Shown one piece after another: positions 58,301-64,000 of a DNA stretch of 64,000 nucleotides. Every line of letters starts with the position of its first letter. The first letter of the stretch is position 1. The stretch spans positions 1 through 64,000 of the forward strand of contig JADNYV010000057.1 of the NCBI GenBank assembly GCA_015501055.1, written 5' to 3'. The translations under genes and the position numbers were made by a program. The stretch comes from Mucidula mucida (Eukaryota; Basidiomycota; Agaricomycetes; Agaricales; Physalacriaceae). The notes beneath the pieces were generated by a model that had not been told where the DNA came from, made no database searches, and saw only the letters and a program-made list of their open reading frames with translations.

Positions 58301-59467
58301 GACGCGCCTACCTTCAACTCCCGGTCACACTGTTTCTTCGGGCATTTCCTGACCGTGGTGTGTACGCGTAAGTCTGTGACTCTAATCATAGCGTGCCCGA
58401 GTACTTGAAGACTCCGTCCAGTGTCCCGCACTGCCCGTGACGACGGCGCTTATTCCTCGCCGCACCACGTCCTTTTGGACTGACTCCATAGATTTACTCT
58501 GCTGAAACTGATAAGGACTTGGTCAGAGGTCAGCCCAAGTCGTCCTTACCTGCTTCATCAGGCGCCTAGTTCATTGCTGACTGGAGCTGAATTCCGAACA
58601 AAGCGCAACTAAAGCCCGACGTGGAGGGATATGCCGATGTATTGTCCGCCTTTGCGCTTTCCGTTTTGAGCCATCAATAACTCGCGCGCGCGATGGCGTG
58701 GAAGATTTCCAATATAGCGACCGTCTTACTGGTGCACGCCGATTCAGATAATGAATTGAATGCGGACTGTTCTTGGTTTGCTCAAATAGAGCACGTCCGA
58801 CACTGAGATTCATGTGTATGCTTGATGGACCCAGTCCCGCGGGGTCAAGGGAGTATCATCTTCAGGTGCGCTCGCGTTCCTTTGCACATCGTATTACTAT
58901 CTTCCCATTGAGTGTCCGTTTCGAATTGGCAGCTGTCCATGATGCTATCTATAAGAAGCTCGGGGAGTAGCTCGGCCTTGCCAAATGCCAGCTTCTGATG
59001 CCATTCTTGAAACTGGAGCGCAAAAGGCAAGAAGTTTCGTTCCGCCGTGAGAGTTCATCGAGGGCTATGCGTCATCGTTTCAATCGAACACCCTGACACG
59101 AACTTGGATAGAGCCAATACACGCGAGATCTACATCCCTGCATGTGCTCCGTTCAAACTACTGTCAATGAAGGGCTTCTTGTCAGTCAATGACACGGCAA
59201 AATCCTGGGAGGCGATTGAGATGAAAGGAAGCCAAGTAGCGTATGGTCGTTTGACAGCATACGGGGCACGACACGTCGGATACTGCACAATAGATATCGG
59301 AGAGGAAACTATACACTACTAATAATACAGGGTGCAAAGAAGATCCCGTACAAAGGGACGTTATATGATAAGAACACAGTAACCAGTTGAACTTCTACGT
59401 GGTTCACATTGGGACTGCAACAGAAGAGAAGGGGGCGGTGTCATTCTAAAATATAGAGAGTAAGGCG
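58301..59467. other. Intergenic, no supported gene
   Basis: Upstream flank of the unresolved region and downstream flank of the second GATA gene. A 91-codon plus-strand ORF (59047-59322) shows no recognised motif. Confidence 0.4.
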
Positions 59468-59998
59468 CTAGGATGATAATGTATGGAATTGATCCACCTT
59501 GCCTTTCGTCACCGTACCTTGGCGCACGGTCCCGACTCTGTGAGGGCGCGCTCTAGAGTGAGCGTGCTCGTATAGCCCACATTTATTGCACAAAATTTTG
59601 CCTGGAACCAATCGCGAGCGACGCCATGAAGGAGAATCTCCTGTATGGCAATTGAAGCAGACGCGGCGGACAGTATCAGTATTCCGTCTGGAAGCTTCAT
59701 CTGTGTACCAGATAGTACTTGGTCGGGATAGATAGAGGAGTGATGTGTCGAGGACGGAATAATGCGCAATGGTAGGGATTGGGTCGCTGCGAAAGTCAAC
59801 CACTTCCCCGGAGGGAAGGGTAAGCAGCTGTTCGGGGAGTGCCACTGCACGATACGTCCAGGTGGGAGTGCTACTCTCTTCAACAAAGTTCATCGTGTTT
59901 AGCTGGAGTGGAGGCGGAAGAAATGCTTGAAAGGGATACGATGCGCTTTGTGCCGCAGCGACGCCACCATCCAGAGTAAAATCAGAGAGGTTCTCCAT
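59468..59998 (-). CDS. GATA-type zinc-finger protein, second copy
   Basis: Single exon, 176 residues, MENLSDFTLDGGVAAAQ to FHTLSS. The finger is RRVCFNCHTGDSPSWRRS then LVPGKILCNKCGLYEHAHSR, the same Cx2C-x18-Cx2C form as the copy at 54.5-55.2 kb. The N-terminal half is unlike that copy, and no basic Lys-rich extension follows the finger. Probably a transcription factor. Its 3' end lacks the second exon seen in the other gene, so either the ancestral intron was lost or the tails evolved independently. Confidence 0.85.
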   Translation of the reverse strand: MENLSDFTLDGGVAAAQSASYPFQAFLPPPLQLNTMNFVEESSTPTWTYRAVALPEQLLTLPSGEVVDFRSDPIPTIAHYSVLDTSLLYLSRPSTIWYTDEASRRNTDTVRRVCFNCHTGDSPSWRRSRLVPGKILCNKCGLYEHAHSRARPHRVGTVRQGTVTKGKVDQFHTLSS

Positions 59999-62249
59999 GG
60001 CGGTTCAAAGGTGATGATGTGGGCGTACTTATAGGAAGTAGTTCAAGAAGCTAACTCCTCCGAAAGCAGAGTCATAGTGAATACATTAGCCTCAGCTGTC
60101 AAAAACGTTACCGTTTTTTGTAACAATGGTCACTACTATGGGGAGCATTTAGCACTAAGTACACGATACTGCTATCTCGTCACGTACCATATAAGCCTAA
60201 ACCTAATCGTGGATTCCTTGTGGGTGTGTTCGTAATTCCTTATTTAGCTGTGTCGGTGAGGCCACTAACGTCAACGGACGGTTATCCGTTTCCTATTTCC
60301 CTTCAGTCAAGTCGCAAAGTTCTCCCGTGAAAGGACGTACGGACTCAATGCCTTGTAGCCTATGAACAATGGACCCTAGGAACCAGATTCGCCTTCAAAC
60401 GTGATGCCCAACCATAGTCTGGCATTGCTGCCTTCCATGACACTCAAACTTGAGCCTCAAGTCATCACTGTATCTATCCCCATGGGCGAGTCGTAACCTC
60501 ATGCCTCCTTAGGCGGTACACCCGTCTGTCTCCGCATGCACTGCCGGTTCATGTCGAGATGCTGGCGTGATACAATGTCGACAATGAAACAGGACACCTA
60601 AATTATAGTAAATAGATAGTACTAGATGCCGGCGGCTTTATGTTGACAATGACACTACGTTCATTCGACACGCAAGACAAGGCACCCCATGTACACTTCT
60701 TTTCGAGAGATGTGTGCGATTCGCTTGCAAGTGCATGACTCGGAAAGGCCTGGAGAGATGCTCATTTCCTCCGAATCGGAGCGCAGGACGTCAAGTGGGT
60801 GTTCAGGCGCCCGTTGCCATATTGAGTCGTATATTTGGGTTCTGTCATAAGACCGAAGAGACCATGGGTAGAGGGTGATAGACGCTTACTTATTAGCGTA
60901 TCGCAGAAAGGAGATGTTAAATGTATGTACAAATATTGGAAAGGATATAGATGAGGCAGCATTATTTTGTAGATGGCGCCATCTCAATGACTCTTCGACA
61001 GGGCGTATCAATGAATACACCACTTTCCCAACGAGAAGAAGGATATAATGGGCAAAGAAGCACAAGATGTTCGCCGAAGCAGAAGCGAGATAACTGCACT
61101 CTGAGTGGTCGATGCCAAATCCCACAGGTCGCCAAGAGGTAACACAGGACAACGGGAATAGGGTATGCTCCTCCGTCCCCGTCCCCGTCACTCCATTACC
61201 AGCCCGCATTCATATCTATAGTGCGACTCGGATAAGAAGAAAACACCAAAACTGAAGAGCCAATCGCGTTATCGTTCGTGTATCCCAACGCCCGACTCGG
61301 ATTTGGGGTGCATTCAAGAGCCATTTGGACCGCCAACGCCAGAATTGAGGTGAGCAGTCCCGAGTCGGGAAGGCATTGACTTGGCCACACGCTGTCGTTC
61401 GCCATGCCATGCATACTTTGGTATGAGGGCTAGCAAACCGTTCGACCGCCGCGTAACCTATGACAGGTCCGCTGTCAGCTACCCGTGCTTGACCGGCGTC
61501 TCCCCTCCGACCGTTACCAAACCCGCCGCCGCCTTCCGAACGAATGATGGGGAGAGGAAAGCAGCGGTATGTGGAAGTGTGGACCAAAGTAGACAATATT
61601 CAATCCTTGCCCGAAATTCAGTGAGCTCTCGACCGTGTTCGCGTTTGTGGTTTACGTGGATGGACCCCGGACAAGGAACACGATCGGATAAGTCGGGTTG
61701 TTGATGGAAAGCAAACGCTGCTTCAGCACATATTTTGGGATATACAGTAGGCCTTTGCATATGCTCCTCTCCAGTGCTTTCTAAAGGTTGCAGCTCAATA
61801 CCCCATCAGTGTCAGTGCGATCTACGCCGAAAGGCCGAGTCGTCAGGTACTGTGGAGGATGCGACATGTACAAAATCCAAGGTGTCCGGTTGTATGCAGT
61901 GCAAGTATACCCGACTCGGCAAAATTCGAACGGGCCAGCGGCAGAATGAATGTGTGCGCACATGACGAATATTGCGACTCTGGGACTTTGCAGGCGTTTG
62001 TAGCAAGGGTAACAGAAGAGAAGCATGAATGCTCGGCGGAGGAGGCGCGTGCGAAACGCAATCACTGATGCCTCGAGGTTCTCGGATCCATACTGTACCA
62101 TGGCTAATCGCTGTACCTTCTGTCCTGAGATGGATCAGAAATCCAGGCTACTCGAAAGATCTGGACGAAACGTCTCTTCGAGTTTCTGGCGTTTCTGAAA
62201 GTATAAGGCACGAAGACTGCCTGCTAAGCCATTCACCGTCGGTCATAGA
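59999..62249. other. Gene-poor region
   Basis: No supported complete gene. Minus-strand peptide-like stretches (for example TLATNACKVPESQYSSC at about 61.9-62.0 kb and LVFSSYPSRTIDMNAGW ending at 61196) may be 3' exons or remnants of the gene at the right edge. Copies of a CCGACTCGG-like word cluster here. Confidence 0.35.
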
Positions 62250-63830
62250 AAGAGCGTGAACGGTAAGTTCATACCCGTCCATCAGCGCGACATCACAACC
62301 CCAAACTCTCTCCATAACTGGCCTGCGACAGGGTAGCTGCCACGAACGTTTCAGTGAGAGATGTTACCTATGACCGTATGAGCACCTGGCCGAAGCACAA
62401 CCGAAGTAGGTCGACGATACAAGTCCACTTTGATGGATGTTGATAGCAACGGCTTGACCCTCGCCGGACGACCATCCAAGTGGGATGGTCATTCTGTAAA
62501 CAGTATTCCCAACCAAGCCATAGTAGCGGGAAGTGATTGGATAGTGAAGGTTGTCTAAGATGAGTATCGTAGCTCGTGTTCGTAGATCTACATCTTCATG
62601 ATGGCTGCGCATTTTGCTTCCGTCTCCGTTTGATGCGTCTGTGTAGGCCGCCTGTAGATCAAGGCTCGAGGGCTGGTATCAATGATGATCTCGGCGCGCG
62701 ACGCATATCCATCAACAAGAGCGGATCCATAATGAAAGTGATGTCATTCCGAGGTCACCGATGGCGAGATATGTCGACGTCGGTAAGCACCTTTAGAGTT
62801 TAAGTGGGTTGTGAAGGGTCCTCGAGGAAGGTGTAAGTGTCAACGACAAGTGTCACGTCGATGGCCATGACAAGTCGACAGTCGAAATGCCTAAATTCCT
62901 CTATCTAGGGATGAGTGGGTGGACGTGAACGCGATCAATGATGCGGACAGTAAGATCTCAAGGCAAAGGGCGCGATTGATGATGGCGTTCCAAATGAATG
63001 TACCTAGATCCAACTTTTGCTGGATGACCGTTGTAGAACTCGTATGAGGTGAAGGCGGCACTCTGAAGAGCATCGATAGCGGACTTGAGAAATCCGATGG
63101 CGCCATAGACGTTTCCTAACCCATGATGGGTCGAAGAACGTTGCTCCTGGAGGTCTGGAGTCCCTGTTGTGAAACAGAAACCCGAAGAGATAGGTTGACC
63201 AGCAGCAAATGACTATACAGTCAAGAGTAACATCGGCAATTTAGGTAAACTGCCGCCCGATCCCTGGAGGCAGAGTGTAAGCCATACACCTACTAAGGGA
63301 AAAAGTAGGTTATAATCGATTTCTCATCTAAAGAGATATCGCACAGGAGGGGCATCGTAGATTCTATCCCAGCCTTGATGCGACGGCGGGTAGTTATTCC
63401 GCCATTGCGCTTGGACATAGATGGAAGTGGCGAGTCGGGAGGACCCCGTAACCGTAACCCAATGCGGACGACATAGAATGGAGCGCGACAGTGGCCGCTG
63501 TATGTACGCCAAAGGGGCATCTTCATTACATGAGTGCACTGAGACAGACTGAGACGTCGTCGCGGTACTCGGAAGAACAGCGACGTCAAATTCGGATTTC
63601 AGAAATTCCCCTCGGGCTGCGGCCCTTCAAGCTTCAACATCAACAGAGACAATGGGAATCATGGTTTGATTATAGAGCCTACCTGCTTTACCGAACCGGA
63701 AAATGCCAGACGTTGTAGAACTGGTACTCGAGGTCAGTAGCGCTCCAGATTTTGCGAATTTGATTGATCCTTTGCACTCGAGTGTAACGATCTAGAGAGA
63801 AAGCCGCAAGTCAACCTCTGAAGCGATAGG
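62250..63830 (-). other. Coding-looking region, unrecognised family, frames broken
   Basis: Reading right to left on the minus strand: RINQIRKIWSATDLEYQFYN at about 63.7 kb, a 71-codon ORF (63324-63539; RSILCRPHWVTVTGSSRLA), then THHGLGNVYGAIGFLKSAID with TSYEFYNGHPAKVGS at about 63.0-63.1 kb, MAIDVTLVVDTYTFLED at about 62.85 kb, GSALVDGYASRAEIIIDTS at about 62.7 kb, and LVGNTVYRMTIPLGWSSGEG at about 62.45-62.5 kb. GT-AG introns fit between several of these, but three joints need a one-base correction. FYN-x-H/W and VGS-like words recur, so the protein may have an internal repeat. No family or start codon assigned. Confidence 0.4.
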
Positions 63831-64000
63831 CCATGGTCAAGTGCTACCAGCTAAGTGTGATTGAGAGTACACATAGGGCCCTGCCTCGGGCAGAGTTCGA
63901 TACGAATGCCATAAGTGGTTATCCTCCAATCGCCTTACAGGCAATTGTAATTCCATCAAGCTTTACGAGGAAACAGTGCGACCTCGGAAGGGGGGATGGA

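Overview
The window is nuclear DNA of a filamentous basidiomycete, most likely a mushroom-forming Agaricomycete. Almost every gene is broken by many introns of about 45-60 bp with GT...AG ends. Two proteins are of the mushroom F-box type with an N-terminal coiled coil. The housekeeping genes (poly(A) polymerase, eIF3d, an Ist3/RBMX2-type RES-complex protein, a CHY zinc-finger protein) and the accessory families (tautomerase_3-like, RlpA-like barrels, APH kinases) are typical of that group. I built gene models by hand: codon phase was carried across each proposed intron and the summed exon length checked for divisibility by three.

Layout. 1-2.9 kb: the 5' part of a DIRS-like retroelement (Gag plus reverse transcriptase, minus strand) running off the left edge. 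3.05-3.12 kb: a tRNA-Ala(CGC) with a 6-nt intron. 3.7-8.7 kb: a CHY zinc-finger gene and two F-box genes. 9.4-12 kb: a DsbA/thioredoxin-fold gene and an unrecognised seven-exon gene. 12.3-18.3 kb: an accessory cluster with two related proteins of an unnamed family (one intact, one frameshifted), two tandem tautomerase-like genes, and an APH-fold kinase gene between two 484-bp inverted repeats. 19.4-25.7 kb: a seven-exon probable beta-propeller gene, convergent with a TRP/ML-type membrane protein. 26.7-32.1 kb: an RlpA-like secreted protein, an F-box gene and a putative tail-anchored zinc-knuckle protein. 32.5-35.7 kb: a 19-exon GH3 beta-glucosidase. 37.5-44 kb: poly(A) polymerase, a second RlpA-like gene and a membrane-anchored beta-helix protein. 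46.4-51.2 kb: divergent Ist3-like and eIF3d genes. 54.5-60 kb: two short GATA-factor genes with a rhomboid-like (UBAC2/DSC2-type) gene between them. The last 4 kb is gene-poor except for a coding-looking, unrecognised minus-strand region at about 62.2-63.8 kb.

How the genes fit together. RNA processing and translation are represented by poly(A) polymerase, the spliceosomal RES-complex protein and eIF3d. Secreted or wall-facing functions are GH3, the RlpA-like pair and the beta-helix protein. The F-box proteins would be SCF adaptors. No single pathway links the accessory genes.

A recurring pattern matters for anyone using these models. About a dozen accessory open reading frames break at what look like one-base contractions of homopolymer runs, while about 15 kb of conserved coding sequence is clean. 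This is either slippage-driven decay or residual sequencing error, and the sequence alone cannot decide.
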